From NCBI GenBank assembly GCA_964497615.1, contig CAZCEC010000020.1:32221-96220 (forward strand): a stretch of DNA of 64,000 bases. Direction: 5' to 3'. Within the stretch, counting starts at the first letter, position 1. Each line of letters begins with the position of its first letter. This document shows positions 1 through 8,566 of the stretch, in pieces. Under the pieces are notes generated by a model. That model saw nothing but the letters and a program-made list of their open reading frames with translations, was not told the DNA's origin and made no database searches. Position numbers and translations under genes: made by a program. Source of the stretch: CAZCEC01 sp964497615. GTDB lineage: Bacteria > Chloroflexota > Anaerolineae > Anaerolineales > UBA6663.

Positions 1-279
1 ATCCTGCGTCCAGGTGAAGAAATCGCCCCGCGCCTGCGCAAAGCCGAGGTTGAGCGCCCCCGGCAGCCGCCCGCTGTTGCCCGGCTGATGCACCACACGG
101 AGGCGCTCGTCGTCTAGCGCAGCGACGATGTCCAGCGTGCCATCGGTCGAGCCGCCATCCACCACAATCACTTCCAGGTTCGCGTAGCTCTGCCGCAGGC
201 AGCTTTCGATGGACTGCTGTATGTATCGGCTGCCGTTCAGCGTGGGCAGCACGATGCTCACCAGCGGGCCGCCGCTCAT
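1..279 (-). CDS. Glycosyltransferase family 2, N-terminal fragment
   Basis: The gene runs leftward off the window edge, so only about 93 N-terminal residues are visible. They show the GT2 (GT-A fold) nucleotide-sugar-binding start: a VSIVLPTLNG strand, a run of about 20 residues containing SCLRQSYANLEVIVVDGG, then STDGT. The family transfers a sugar from a nucleotide donor, usually at the cytoplasmic face. The ATG at 277-279 overlaps the TGA stop of the upstream gene (276-278) as ATGA, which fixes the start and implies translational coupling. Donor and acceptor cannot be inferred. The catalytic half is outside the window. Confidence 0.85.
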   Translation of the reverse strand, partial: MSGGPLVSIVLPTLNGSRYIQQSIESCLRQSYANLEVIVVDGGSTDGTLDIVAALDDERLRVVHQPGNSGRLPGALNLGFAQARGDFFTWTQD

Positions 280-1445
280 GTCGTCGCGGGCAGGCGGCGC
301 AGCGCCCGCCGCAGGCAATAGGCCAGCACCCCTCGGTTCGCCAGCCAGCGCGGGTCCAGCCGCAGCGCGGCCCGCAGCCGCCGGCCCGCCTGGTCGCTCG
401 TCCCGCCTCGCGCCAGCCGGAAGAACGCCGCCATCTCCGCCCGCGCCAGCGCCCGCCGCCACGCCCCCTCGTCAGACCTCATCCCCGGCGGCATGTGGCC
501 CATCACCAGGGCCCGGTGCGCGGCTTCGTCCGCCTCGCCGCCCACCGGCGCGGCCAGCAGCAGGTCCAGCAGCTTCTCGCGGCGTGCGCCCGCCAGGTCC
601 GGGTCATGGCGCAGGGCGGCTTCCAAATAGCCCCGCCCCGCCTCCGGCTGCCCCGCCCGGAACGCCCGCTGCGCGAACACCGCCTGCACCCAGCCCAGCG
701 CCTGCCCGCGCAGTGCCGCGATATGCCTCGGCAGCCCCCCGCTTTCGAACACCTTCTCCACGGCCCCCATGGAGCCTGCCGCGTGCTGCGCCAATCCCCG
801 CATCGAATTTTCCGCGTGCTGGCGGTAGCGGCACACGTTCCGCCGCACCCACGCCATCGGTGCGCCCGCCTGCGCCAGCCGCAGGAACAGGTCCCAGTCC
901 TCGGCGATCTCGCACGCCGGATCGAACCCGCCCAGCCGCGCGAACCATTCCCGCCGCACCATCACGGCCCCCGGCATCCCCAGGCAGTTGAACAGCCAGC
1001 CGCTCAGGCTCAGGTCGCTTTCTTCCCAGGGCCGCCGCTCCCCCAGGCGCTTCCCCTGCTCGTCAACGTACTCATATCCGCCCAGGGTGAGCGCCGCGTG
1101 CTCATTCCGCATCACGGCCACGTGTGCCCCCAGCGCGCCCGGCAGCAGTTCATCATCCGAGTCGAGAAAGGCCAGCCATTCTCCCCTGGCCTCTGCCGCC
1201 CCCCGGTTGCGCGCCCGCGACCGGCCCTGGTTGCCCTGCCGCACCCAGCGCACCCGCGCGTCGGCCGCATACCCCGCCATCACCTTTGGCGTGCCGTCCG
1301 TCGAGCCGTCATCCACGACGATCACTTCAACGGCCGGCCCCTCCTGCGCCAGCCCGCTGGCAATCGCCGCCGGCAAGTAGCCCGCCCGGTTGTACGTGGG
1401 GATGATGATGCTGACGGCTGGCGCTTCAGCGGCCATGCGCCTCAT
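276..1445 (-). CDS. Glycosyltransferase family 2 with C-terminal helical tail
   Basis: About 389 residues. The N-terminal GT-A domain begins with VSIIIPTYNRAGYL, then VIVVDDGSTDGT, and AFLDSDDELLPGAL supplies the metal-binding acidic motif. A second conserved block, CEIAEDWDLFLRL, is the usual GT2 acceptor-side ED motif. Residues after about 210 are a helical, Ala/Arg-rich extension ending in RLDPRWLANRG, a tail shared with three other GT2 proteins of this cluster. Two ATGs are possible, at 1445 and 1436; both overlap the end of the upstream GT4 gene, whose stop is at 1426-1428. Function as a surface-glycan sugar transferase is inferred from family and context; the sugar is unknown. Confidence 0.88.
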   Translation of the reverse strand: MRRMAAEAPAVSIIIPTYNRAGYLPAAIASGLAQEGPAVEVIVVDDGSTDGTPKVMAGYAADARVRWVRQGNQGRSRARNRGAAEARGEWLAFLDSDDELLPGALGAHVAVMRNEHAALTLGGYEYVDEQGKRLGERRPWEESDLSLSGWLFNCLGMPGAVMVRREWFARLGGFDPACEIAEDWDLFLRLAQAGAPMAWVRRNVCRYRQHAENSMRGLAQHAAGSMGAVEKVFESGGLPRHIAALRGQALGWVQAVFAQRAFRAGQPEAGRGYLEAALRHDPDLAGARREKLLDLLLAAPVGGEADEAAHRALVMGHMPPGMRSDEGAWRRALARAEMAAFFRLARGGTSDQAGRRLRAALRLDPRWLANRGVLAYCLRRALRRLPATT

Positions 1446-2715
1446 CCCGCGCCAGTTGATAGGCGTGCAGGTGCTGCCTTGTCACGGCCTCCGGCGAAAA
1501 GCCCCCCGCCGCATACCGCCGCCGCGCCGCCGCGCCCATGGCCGCCAGCCGCTCCGGGTGGCGCGCCAGTTCCAGCAGGGCCGCGCCCAGCGCTTCCACG
1601 TCGCCCGCCGCGAAGATCAGGCCGTTCTCGCCGGGGCGCACCAGCTCCGGGTTGCCGCCCGCGTCGCTGGCCACAATCGGCTTGCCCGCGCTCAGCCCCT
1701 CGATCAGCGACACCGGCAGCCCTTCCCAGTACGAGGGCAGCACCATCACATCCGTCCCGGCCAGCAGTTCAGGCAGTTGGTCGCCCGTCACCAGCCCCAG
1801 AAACGCAACGTGCCCATTCAGCCCCAGGCTGTGCGCCTGCGCCTCCAGCTCGGCCCGCAGCGGCCCCGCGCCCGCCAGTTGCAGCCGCGCCTGCGGCGCC
1901 TCCGCCCTCACCTGCGCCATCGCCCGCAGCAGGTCCGCGTGCCCCTTTTGCGGGTTCAGCCGCGCCACGCACGTAATCACAAACTGCCCGTCCGGCTGGT
2001 CCCTGCCCGCTTGCGCCTCGGGCAGCGGCCTCACGCTGTAGGGGATCACCACGATGGGCCGCACTGCCTGCCCCACTTCGCGCAGCCCCCGCTCGCCTGC
2101 CGCCGACACGGCAATGATGACGTCCGCGCGGTTGAGCGGTGCGTCCGCGTAAGGTGGATGGGTCTTGGGGTCCGGGCTGTTGTGCTCGGTATAGACTGTC
2201 GCCATGCCCGCCGCGTGCAGCCAGTCCAGCATCCCCGGCGGGTCGAACCCGCAATCCCACCCATGCACGTGTACCACATCCGGCCGCCAGCGCCGGAAGG
2301 CGCGCCGCAGTTGCCAGTCCAGCAGGGCGGGCAGGTCCAGCCGCTTAGCCGCCCAGCCGCGCACGCGCCCAAACCCGCCCCGCAATGCCCGCCGCACCGG
2401 CCGCCGCCGCACGGCCGCATCCACCAGCGCCGCCGCCAGGATCAGCGGGGTCGCCAGCCAGGCCGCGGCCCTCGCCAGCCCCGCCTGCCGCGCATACACC
2501 GCCATCGCCGCCCGATACAGCCACTGCGGCGAGGCCAGCACGCGCGCGCCCGCCGCCTCCAGCGCCTCGGCATTCTGATTGGGACGCTCCACCGGCTGGC
2601 GGGCATAGACCAGCACCTCGTGGCCCTGCGCCCTCAGTTCTCGCGCCAGCGGCCTCAGCGCCGCCTCGATGCCTCCCAGCGGCGCCAGCACCGTCATCGC
2701 CATGCACACGCGCAT
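1426..2715 (-). CDS. Glycosyltransferase family 4 (GT-B)
   Basis: About 429 residues from the ATG at 2715, chosen because MRVCMAMTVLAPLGG is the typical first strand of GT4 and the upstream gene stops only four bases away; longer reading frames upstream lack similarity. The N-terminal acceptor lobe holds DVVHVHGWD and VYTEHN. The C-terminal donor lobe holds VARLNPQKGHADLL, LAGAGPLR and the GT4 signature run LPSYWEGLPVSLIEGLSAGK, with E-x7-E-type glutamates that bind the donor nucleotide. Soluble and probably membrane-associated. It lies in the coupled glycan operon. The specific linkage made cannot be read from the sequence. Confidence 0.9.
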   Translation of the reverse strand: MRVCMAMTVLAPLGGIEAALRPLARELRAQGHEVLVYARQPVERPNQNAEALEAAGARVLASPQWLYRAAMAVYARQAGLARAAAWLATPLILAAALVDAAVRRRPVRRALRGGFGRVRGWAAKRLDLPALLDWQLRRAFRRWRPDVVHVHGWDCGFDPPGMLDWLHAAGMATVYTEHNSPDPKTHPPYADAPLNRADVIIAVSAAGERGLREVGQAVRPIVVIPYSVRPLPEAQAGRDQPDGQFVITCVARLNPQKGHADLLRAMAQVRAEAPQARLQLAGAGPLRAELEAQAHSLGLNGHVAFLGLVTGDQLPELLAGTDVMVLPSYWEGLPVSLIEGLSAGKPIVASDAGGNPELVRPGENGLIFAAGDVEALGAALLELARHPERLAAMGAAARRRYAAGGFSPEAVTRQHLHAYQLARDEAHGR

Positions 2716-2719
2716 TTGG

Positions 2720-4069
2720 CTAGCCTCGCGCGCTGGCCGGGGCGCGCTCGCCGATGGCGCATTCATAGGCGGCCAGCGTCGCCGCCACCATGCGCTCGGT
2801 CGTGTATCCGCCCGCCACGAATCTCTGCCGGGCCGCGCGGCCCATCGCCTGCCGCGCTGCCGGGTCGCGCGCCAAACCCGCCAGCGCCTCGGCCAACTGC
2901 TCCGCATCGCCAGCCGGCACCAGGCGGCCCGTCACGCCGTCCTCGATGAGCTCTGGCAGGCCGCCCACCCGCGACGCCACCACCGGCCGGCCCCAGGCCA
3001 TCGCCTCCAGCACCGCCATCGGGCGGCTGTCAGTCAAGGAAGGATGCGCCACAATGTGCATGCGGCGCAGAATGTCTCGAACCTGATCGTGAGAGAAAGC
3101 ACCCAGAAATTCAACCTGGTCCAGCACCCCGCGCGCGCGCGCCTCGGCTTCCAGGGCTGCCCGGTGTGGTCCATCGCCGGCCAGCAGCAACCGGACCTCA
3201 AGCCCAGTTTTCCTCAGCCATTCCAGAGCTGCCAGCAGTACGTTGATCCCCTTCTCATCCGCGAGCCGCCCAATGGCTCCAATGACGACCGGGGGGGAGG
3301 CGGGGGGTGCACTGGCCTCCACCTCGGCTTGGCTGGGCTGCGTGGTGATGGCCTGGGGCACGACCACGGCGGCCTGCGCGGCGCCGCAAATGTCCCGCAG
3401 CCCATCCAGGCTCGCTTGCGCCCGACCCACGAGCAGTCGGGCATGATGAATGACTGGCGGCAGGCGGCTCCAAAGTTCCCGGTGCGCCTCAGTGGGCGCG
3501 CCGTGCTCGGTATAAACGACAGCCCAGCCGCGCTCTGCGGCCAGCCGTAGTCCTTGTGGCAGATAGGAATGCTGCACATCGACAATGTCTGGCGGCTGGG
3601 AGCGCGCCGCCCGATCAAGCGTGTACCCGAGCCAGCGGGTGGGCCAGTCAACGTTGGCGAGTTGGCCCAACACCCCGTGCAGCCGGCCCGTCGCGCCGCG
3701 CCATGCGCGCCTAAATGACCGCTGCTCCTTCAGCGCGTTGGCCGCGGCGCCAACTGCCAGCCAGGGCGCCCCCAGCACCACCAGCGCCAGATACACTCCC
3801 GGAAACAGCCGCCGGGGCAGCCCCCACAGCCGCGCCTGGCCCGGGCCGGGCGCAAAGGTGCGCACGCCCGCGGCTTGCATTTGGCGCCAGTATGGGTGGT
3901 CGAGCGGCACTGGCTCGCAGATAAAGACACTGACCGCTAGTCCGTGCGCCCGCAGTCCCGTTGCCAGGATCGTCACCTGCGCTTCATAGCCCCCTCGCGT
4001 CCGGAAATCTGGTCCCAGCAGATACACCGAGCGCACGGCCGGCCAGGCCTCGGCCACTAGCTGATCCAT
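2720..4069 (-). CDS. Glycosyltransferase family 4 (GT-B)
   Basis: About 449 residues from the ATG at 4067-4069, which overlaps the upstream stop as TGATG. That overlap is why the longer frame reaching 4171 is not used. The acceptor lobe has the N-terminal VYLLGPDFRTRGGYEAQV segment and DIVDVQHSY / VVYTEHG. The donor lobe has IGAIGRLADEKGINVLL, LLAGDGPHRAALE and HPSLTDSRPMAVLEAMAWG followed by RPVVASRVGG, the standard GT4 donor site. It is similar in architecture to its downstream neighbour and probably adds another residue to the same repeat unit (inference). A stretch around residues 85-115 is Ala/Leu-rich and could touch the membrane. Confidence 0.9.
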   Translation of the reverse strand: MDQLVAEAWPAVRSVYLLGPDFRTRGGYEAQVTILATGLRAHGLAVSVFICEPVPLDHPYWRQMQAAGVRTFAPGPGQARLWGLPRRLFPGVYLALVVLGAPWLAVGAAANALKEQRSFRRAWRGATGRLHGVLGQLANVDWPTRWLGYTLDRAARSQPPDIVDVQHSYLPQGLRLAAERGWAVVYTEHGAPTEAHRELWSRLPPVIHHARLLVGRAQASLDGLRDICGAAQAAVVVPQAITTQPSQAEVEASAPPASPPVVIGAIGRLADEKGINVLLAALEWLRKTGLEVRLLLAGDGPHRAALEAEARARGVLDQVEFLGAFSHDQVRDILRRMHIVAHPSLTDSRPMAVLEAMAWGRPVVASRVGGLPELIEDGVTGRLVPAGDAEQLAEALAGLARDPAARQAMGRAARQRFVAGGYTTERMVAATLAAYECAIGERAPASARG

Positions 4070-5232
4070 CAGCCCGGACGTGTCCGCGCAGCAGTCCGCC
4101 CCCCGCGCAGCAGCCGCGCCACCACGCCCCGGTTCAGCAGCCAGGCCGGGTCTGCGCGAATACCCGACCACAAATGGGCTCGCACGCGTCCGGCTGTCTC
4201 CGCTTGACCCGCTGCGAAAACAGCCTGCATATGCAGCCGGCTCACAAACCGCGCCCGGCAGCGGGCCAGGGTGCGCGTGCGCGGCAGCAAATCTGCGAAG
4301 AGCCGTTCGCAGGCCGCCACCGCCGGCTCCGTTGGCAGGCCATACACATAGTCCGCCAGGATGCGTTCTAATGTAGTTGTGTCGGCCAACAACCCCGGGA
4401 CGAGTGCTATACCCCGCGCCAGGCTGTCCCGCGCCAGCGCAGCCTCATCGGCGCCCATGCTCAAGACCGCCGCTTCCAGATAGTAGCGCGCCGCCGGCTC
4501 CCAGCGCTGATGATCCGCCGGGTCAGCCTGCCGCCGCCGCAGGGCGCGTTCCAGCGACCTGCCCGAGTTGTAGACTGTCCGGTGGCGGTTCCGGCGGCTC
4601 TGCGAAGTGCCGTGGCTGCGAAACTGATAATAGGCCGCTGGCAGATTAGCCAGTTGCGTGACCTCGGCCAGCCGCAGCCACAGGTCGTAGTCTTCGGCGG
4701 GTCGCAGCTCGATGTCATATAGGTCCAGCCCCGCCAGTGCCTCGCGCCGCAGCATCACCGACCCATGGCAGAAGGGGCACGACTCAAGCAGCGCCAGTTG
4801 CAGAGGCCCATTGGCTGTCGGGAATGGAGGCGGGGCCTCGAGCGGCTGCCCGTCCGCGTCCATCAGATTCATTTGTGTGCCCAGTAGCCCCACTTCGGGG
4901 TGCGCGTCCAGGAACGCCGCCTCCGCTTTCAGCCGCCCCGGCAGCGAAATGTCGTCGTCGTCCTGGCGGGCGAGGTAGCGCCCGCGTGCCAGCCCAAAGC
5001 CCAGGTTCAACGACCGCGTCTGGCCCAGGTTCTCGGCGTTATGTTGCAGGACGATGCGCGCGTCACGCTGCGCGTACGCCTCCAGCAGCGCCCGCGTCTC
5101 CGCGCTGACGCTGTCGTTCACAATGACAAACTCAAGCGCCTCCAGGTCCTGGTTGAGGATGCTTTCAACCGCCGGCCGCAGATGGGTCCGGCTATAGACG
5201 CTCATCACCACGCTGACCTTCGGCTCGCTCAT
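4069..5232 (-). CDS. Glycosyltransferase family 2 with shared C-terminal tail
   Basis: About 387 residues. The ATG at 5230-5232 overlaps the TGA of the upstream reductase (5229-5231) as ATGA, so the in-frame extension to 5292 is rejected. GT2 motifs: VSVVMSVYSRTHLRPAVESI, FVIVNDSVSAET, ARQDDDDISLPGRL (DxD-type motif) and RPAEDYDLWLRLAEV. After about residue 230 there is a helical region ending RADPAWLLNRG, the same tail as in the GT2 genes at 276-1445 and 6083-7282. Expected to work in the cytoplasm on a lipid-linked or protein-linked glycan; substrate unknown. Confidence 0.9.
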   Translation of the reverse strand: MSEPKVSVVMSVYSRTHLRPAVESILNQDLEALEFVIVNDSVSAETRALLEAYAQRDARIVLQHNAENLGQTRSLNLGFGLARGRYLARQDDDDISLPGRLKAEAAFLDAHPEVGLLGTQMNLMDADGQPLEAPPPFPTANGPLQLALLESCPFCHGSVMLRREALAGLDLYDIELRPAEDYDLWLRLAEVTQLANLPAAYYQFRSHGTSQSRRNRHRTVYNSGRSLERALRRRQADPADHQRWEPAARYYLEAAVLSMGADEAALARDSLARGIALVPGLLADTTTLERILADYVYGLPTEPAVAACERLFADLLPRTRTLARCRARFVSRLHMQAVFAAGQAETAGRVRAHLWSGIRADPAWLLNRGVVARLLRGGRTAARTRPG

Positions 5233-6086
5233 GCCGTCAACTCGCGCACGTATTCGGCCAGGGCGCTCGGCCACGGCCGCATCCAGTCCCACCCCAGCAG
5301 TTCGGCCCGCAGGTTGCGCCCGGCCTCCATGCGCGGCCGCGGCGCGGGCAGCGGAAACTCCGCCGAGCTAACCGGGATCAGCTCGCAGCCCGTGATCCCC
5401 GCCTCGCGCAGAATGTGCTGGGCGATCTCAAAGCGGCTGGCCGGCGCGCCAGTGTTCACCAGGTGATACAGGCCATACAGCCCGGTCTCGCTCAATTGGC
5501 TGAGCGCCCGCGCCAGATCGCGCGTGTACGTGGGCGACCCGAACTTGTCATCCACCACCGGCAGGCTGCGCTGCGTCTGCGCCAGATGCAGGATGCGCGC
5601 CACGAACTTCTTGTCCTCGCTCCCGCCCCCGAACATCCACCCCGCCCGGACGATGAAGTGTTGGGGCGCGTGTTCGCGCACCGCCGCCTCGCCCTGGTAC
5701 TTGGACCGCGCGTACCAACTCTGCGGGTTGGGCGCGTCGAACTCCGTGTAGGCCTCGGCCTTGTGCCCGTCAAACACAGCAATCGTGCTCACATACACCA
5801 GCGGCGCGCCCGCCGCCTGGCATGCCAGCGCCACGTGCTGCGTCCCCAGCGCGTTCGTGTGCAGCGCCGCCTCCGGCTCCCGTTCGCAGCGGTCCACGTC
5901 CGTCAGCCCGGCCAGGTGATATACCCGCTCTGGCTGGAACTCCGCGAACACCCGCTGCACCTGTTCCCAGTCGCGCACGTCCAGCCGCGCGCGCGTGGCG
6001 GCCAGCACCGTGTGGCCGTCCTCGGCCAACTGCCGGCAAAGATCGAGGCCCAGCATCCCGCCGGCCCCGGTAACGAGCAGCTTCAA
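5229..6086 (-). CDS. NAD(P)-dependent sugar reductase, RmlD-like
   Basis: 285 residues, the usual length of dTDP-4-dehydrorhamnose reductase. An N-terminal Rossmann motif GAGGMLG lies at residues 7-13, a catalytic Ser/Thr at about 100 (YVSTIAVFDG) and a Tyr-Lys pair in YARSK (Y125, K129), as in the extended-SDR RmlD group. It would reduce a 4-keto NDP-sugar, in the best-known case the last step to dTDP-L-rhamnose. The partner rmlA, rmlB and rmlC genes are not in the window, so rhamnose is only a likely product. The start codon is TTG at 6084-6086: it overlaps the upstream TGA (6083-6085) as TTGA and follows GAGGGAGAG, a good ribosome-binding site. Confidence 0.82.
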   Translation of the reverse strand: MKLLVTGAGGMLGLDLCRQLAEDGHTVLAATRARLDVRDWEQVQRVFAEFQPERVYHLAGLTDVDRCEREPEAALHTNALGTQHVALACQAAGAPLVYVSTIAVFDGHKAEAYTEFDAPNPQSWYARSKYQGEAAVREHAPQHFIVRAGWMFGGGSEDKKFVARILHLAQTQRSLPVVDDKFGSPTYTRDLARALSQLSETGLYGLYHLVNTGAPASRFEIAQHILREAGITGCELIPVSSAEFPLPAPRPRMEAGRNLRAELLGWDWMRPWPSALAEYVRELTA

Positions 6087-7282
6087 ATTGTCTCTCCCTC
6101 ATCGTAGGTTGTATTCGCCTGTCCGGCCGGCCCCCAGCCGCGCAGCAGCGCCTTGCCGGCCAGCACCCAAATACCCCGGTTCAGCAGCCAGCCCGGGTCT
6201 GCCGTCACACCCCGCCACAACTGCCTCCGCGCCCTCGGCCAGTCGCCGCGGCGGGCAGCCGCATACCCGCGCCGCATGTAGTGACGCCCGCGCAGTAGCC
6301 TTCCTAGCCGGCGGTACGTGTCCGTGGCCGGCAAGTCCTTCAGCGCCCGCTCCAGGAAGTCCAGTTGCTGGCTGCCCTTCCCGGCGGGCAGCGGCACGTA
6401 GGTATCCGCCTCGGCAAACAGCTCAGGGCTCAGCCGCATCGCCGTGCTCAAATGGCGGCGGGCGCTCTCGTCGTCGCCCTGCGGCAGGTAAATACTCGCC
6501 GCCATCCGGAACGCCTCCGCCGCGGACCGCAGGTGATGCCCGGTGACGCCCGCCCCAAGCCGCCGCCGCATCGCCTGTTCCAGGGTGCGACCCTGCGCCG
6601 CCATCTGCGCGCCCCGCCGCACCTGGCTGACCGATTCCGGATGGTGGCGGTACTGGTACAGCCGGTCGGGCAGCTTGGCCAATTCCGTGATTTCGGCCAG
6701 CCGCAGCCACAGGTCGTAATCCTCGGTCAGTTCCAGCGCCTCGTCGTAGTGTCCCACTCGTTCCAGGCAGCTTCGGCGCATCATCACCGTGCCATGGCAG
6801 ATCGGGTTGTGGTCCAGCAGTTCGGCTTGGAGCGCCGCATTGTCCAGCCCGCCAGCATACGGGTCAATATCCAGGATTTGTCCGGCCGGGTCAATCACGT
6901 GCACGCATGTCGCCAGCACGCCCACTTCTTGATGCACTTGGAGAAACCTAACTTGGCGGTCCAGCCGCTCTGGCTCCGACTCGTCATCCGCGTGCTGCAC
7001 GGCGATTAGCGGCCCTCGGGCCTGGCTCAGGGCCAGGTTCAACGCCGCCACGATGCCGCGATTCTCGGGTTGCACGAGCAGCCGCATCCGCAGATCCCGG
7101 CTGGCCTGCTCGGCCAGAATAGCGCACGTGCCATCCGTCGAACCATCCTCCACGACCACCAGTTCCAGATCCCGCCAGTCTTGGTTCAGAATGCTCGCCA
7201 CGGCCGCCCCAACGTACGCTTCGGCGTTGTAGGCGGGCATGATGACGCTGACCGTGGGTGGGGTGGCCGTCGGGGAAGTCAT
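6083..7282 (-). CDS. Glycosyltransferase family 2 with shared C-terminal tail
   Basis: About 399 residues from the ATG at 7280-7282; the frame is open further upstream but that part is Arg/Gly-rich and without similarity. Motifs: VSVIMPAYNAEAYVGAAV, LVVVEDGSTDGTCAIL, AVQHADDESEPERLDRQ (DD motif) and LELTEDYDLWLRLAEI. The C-terminal half is helical and TPR-like and ends TADPGWLLNRGIW, matching the tails of neighbouring GT2s. It is close kin to the GT2 at 4069-5232 (both carry EDYDLWLRLAE), suggesting duplication within the cluster. Its stop overlaps the reductase start. Sugar specificity unknown. Confidence 0.9.
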   Translation of the reverse strand: MTSPTATPPTVSVIMPAYNAEAYVGAAVASILNQDWRDLELVVVEDGSTDGTCAILAEQASRDLRMRLLVQPENRGIVAALNLALSQARGPLIAVQHADDESEPERLDRQVRFLQVHQEVGVLATCVHVIDPAGQILDIDPYAGGLDNAALQAELLDHNPICHGTVMMRRSCLERVGHYDEALELTEDYDLWLRLAEITELAKLPDRLYQYRHHPESVSQVRRGAQMAAQGRTLEQAMRRRLGAGVTGHHLRSAAEAFRMAASIYLPQGDDESARRHLSTAMRLSPELFAEADTYVPLPAGKGSQQLDFLERALKDLPATDTYRRLGRLLRGRHYMRRGYAAARRGDWPRARRQLWRGVTADPGWLLNRGIWVLAGKALLRGWGPAGQANTTYDEGETI

Positions 7283-7295
7283 GTGCGGCGCATCC

Positions 7296-8543
7296 CTACC
7301 GGGTTGAGCGCCGGCTGGGTTCGTTCCCCAGCCGCAGCGCCGCGCGCAGCGTGGCCGCCCACAATCCCCGGTTGCACAGTCGTCGCGCATCGTGCCGAAC
7401 CGCCCGGCTCGCGTGTCGCAATGCCGCCCCGGTCCGGCCTCGCCGCGCCTCACGAAAGGCGAGCGCCTCGTGCACCAGGCCCAGCGTTACCTGCCGGACG
7501 CGATCTGGTGAGGTGTAAGCGGTGGGCAGGCCGGCGCACATCGCCGCCGCCCAGTTCGGCCCGTCCTGGTCGTTCAGCGTGCCGTCCGCCATCATGCGCC
7601 ACGCCTCGCCCGCGATCATCACGCCGAGCCGCTGTTCGTCGCGCCAGTCCGGCATCATCTCCACTAGGAAAGCCAGTCCCGCCCGGCCCGCCTCGCGGTC
7701 ACCGTGCCGATAAGCGTCCAGCGCGCGTGGCAGTTGCATCGCCTCCAGCCAGGCGCTCATTTCAGTCGGTAGTCCGTCGCCCCCGTGTCGGCGGACGACC
7801 TCCAAGATTTCTCGGAACATGGCCTGATCGCCGCGGCCCGTCTTCGCTTCCGGGTACAGCCGCATTTGGGCCAGCCGGCTTGGCGTATATGCCAGGGGCC
7901 CCATTGCTGATAGTCTGATCCACAAATCGTAGTCCATGGCCCAATGCAGCGCCGTCTCCAGACCGCCCGCTGCCTCATACGCCGCCCGCCGAAAGAATGC
8001 TGCCGGTTGTGCAATCGCGTTGTTATCTTTCAGCAGGCTCTCGCGGCTCACTGGCCCTACCTGCCGGGCTGGACCCAGCGGCTCACCCGCGCGCCCGATT
8101 TGGTCCGCGTCCCCAAATACCATCACCGCCTCGGGCGTGTCGCGCAGCACCGCCACTGCCTGCCGCAGCGCGCCCGGCAGGTACACATCGTCCGAGTTCA
8201 GCCACGCCAGCACCTCCCCCGTGGCGCGCTCAAACCCGCGCCGCAGCGCATCGGCCTGGCCCTTATCGGGGGCGCTGGCCCAGTGCGTCAGCCACGGCGC
8301 ATACCGGCGGATAATCTCCACGCTGCCGTCGGTGCTGCCGCCGTCGAGCACGATGTATTCCAGGTTCGGGTAGCCCTGCCTCAGCACCGAGCGAATGGCT
8401 TCCTCCAGGAACGCGGCCTGGTTGAAGGACGGTGTCACCACCGTCACCCGTGGCCAGTCAGCCGCCGCGCCGGGCAGGGGGTCCGGCGCGGCCGTCCACG
8501 GCCAGCCGGTGCGCCCCGGTGGGGGCGGGGGCAGTTCAGTCAT
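7296..8543 (-). CDS. Glycosyltransferase family 2, WPW-tagged
   Basis: About 415 residues from the ATG at 8541-8543, preceded by GTGAGAAG. It begins with a proline-rich leader, MTELPPPPPGRTGWPW, nearly identical to the leader of the GT2 at 9775-10677. GT2 motifs follow: VTVVTPSFNQAAFLEEAI, YIVLDGGSTDGSVEII, AWLNSDDVYLPGAL and HWAMDYDLWIRL. The C-terminal region from about residue 260 is helical and ends HDARRLCNRGLW, a diverged version of the tail found in three other GT2s here. It probably adds a sugar to the surface glycan. The WPW leader is an oddity of unknown role. Confidence 0.88.
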   Translation of the reverse strand: MTELPPPPPGRTGWPWTAAPDPLPGAAADWPRVTVVTPSFNQAAFLEEAIRSVLRQGYPNLEYIVLDGGSTDGSVEIIRRYAPWLTHWASAPDKGQADALRRGFERATGEVLAWLNSDDVYLPGALRQAVAVLRDTPEAVMVFGDADQIGRAGEPLGPARQVGPVSRESLLKDNNAIAQPAAFFRRAAYEAAGGLETALHWAMDYDLWIRLSAMGPLAYTPSRLAQMRLYPEAKTGRGDQAMFREILEVVRRHGGDGLPTEMSAWLEAMQLPRALDAYRHGDREAGRAGLAFLVEMMPDWRDEQRLGVMIAGEAWRMMADGTLNDQDGPNWAAAMCAGLPTAYTSPDRVRQVTLGLVHEALAFREARRGRTGAALRHASRAVRHDARRLCNRGLWAATLRAALRLGNEPSRRSTR

Positions 8544-8566
8544 TGGCTTCTCACGGAAAGCTGCTT

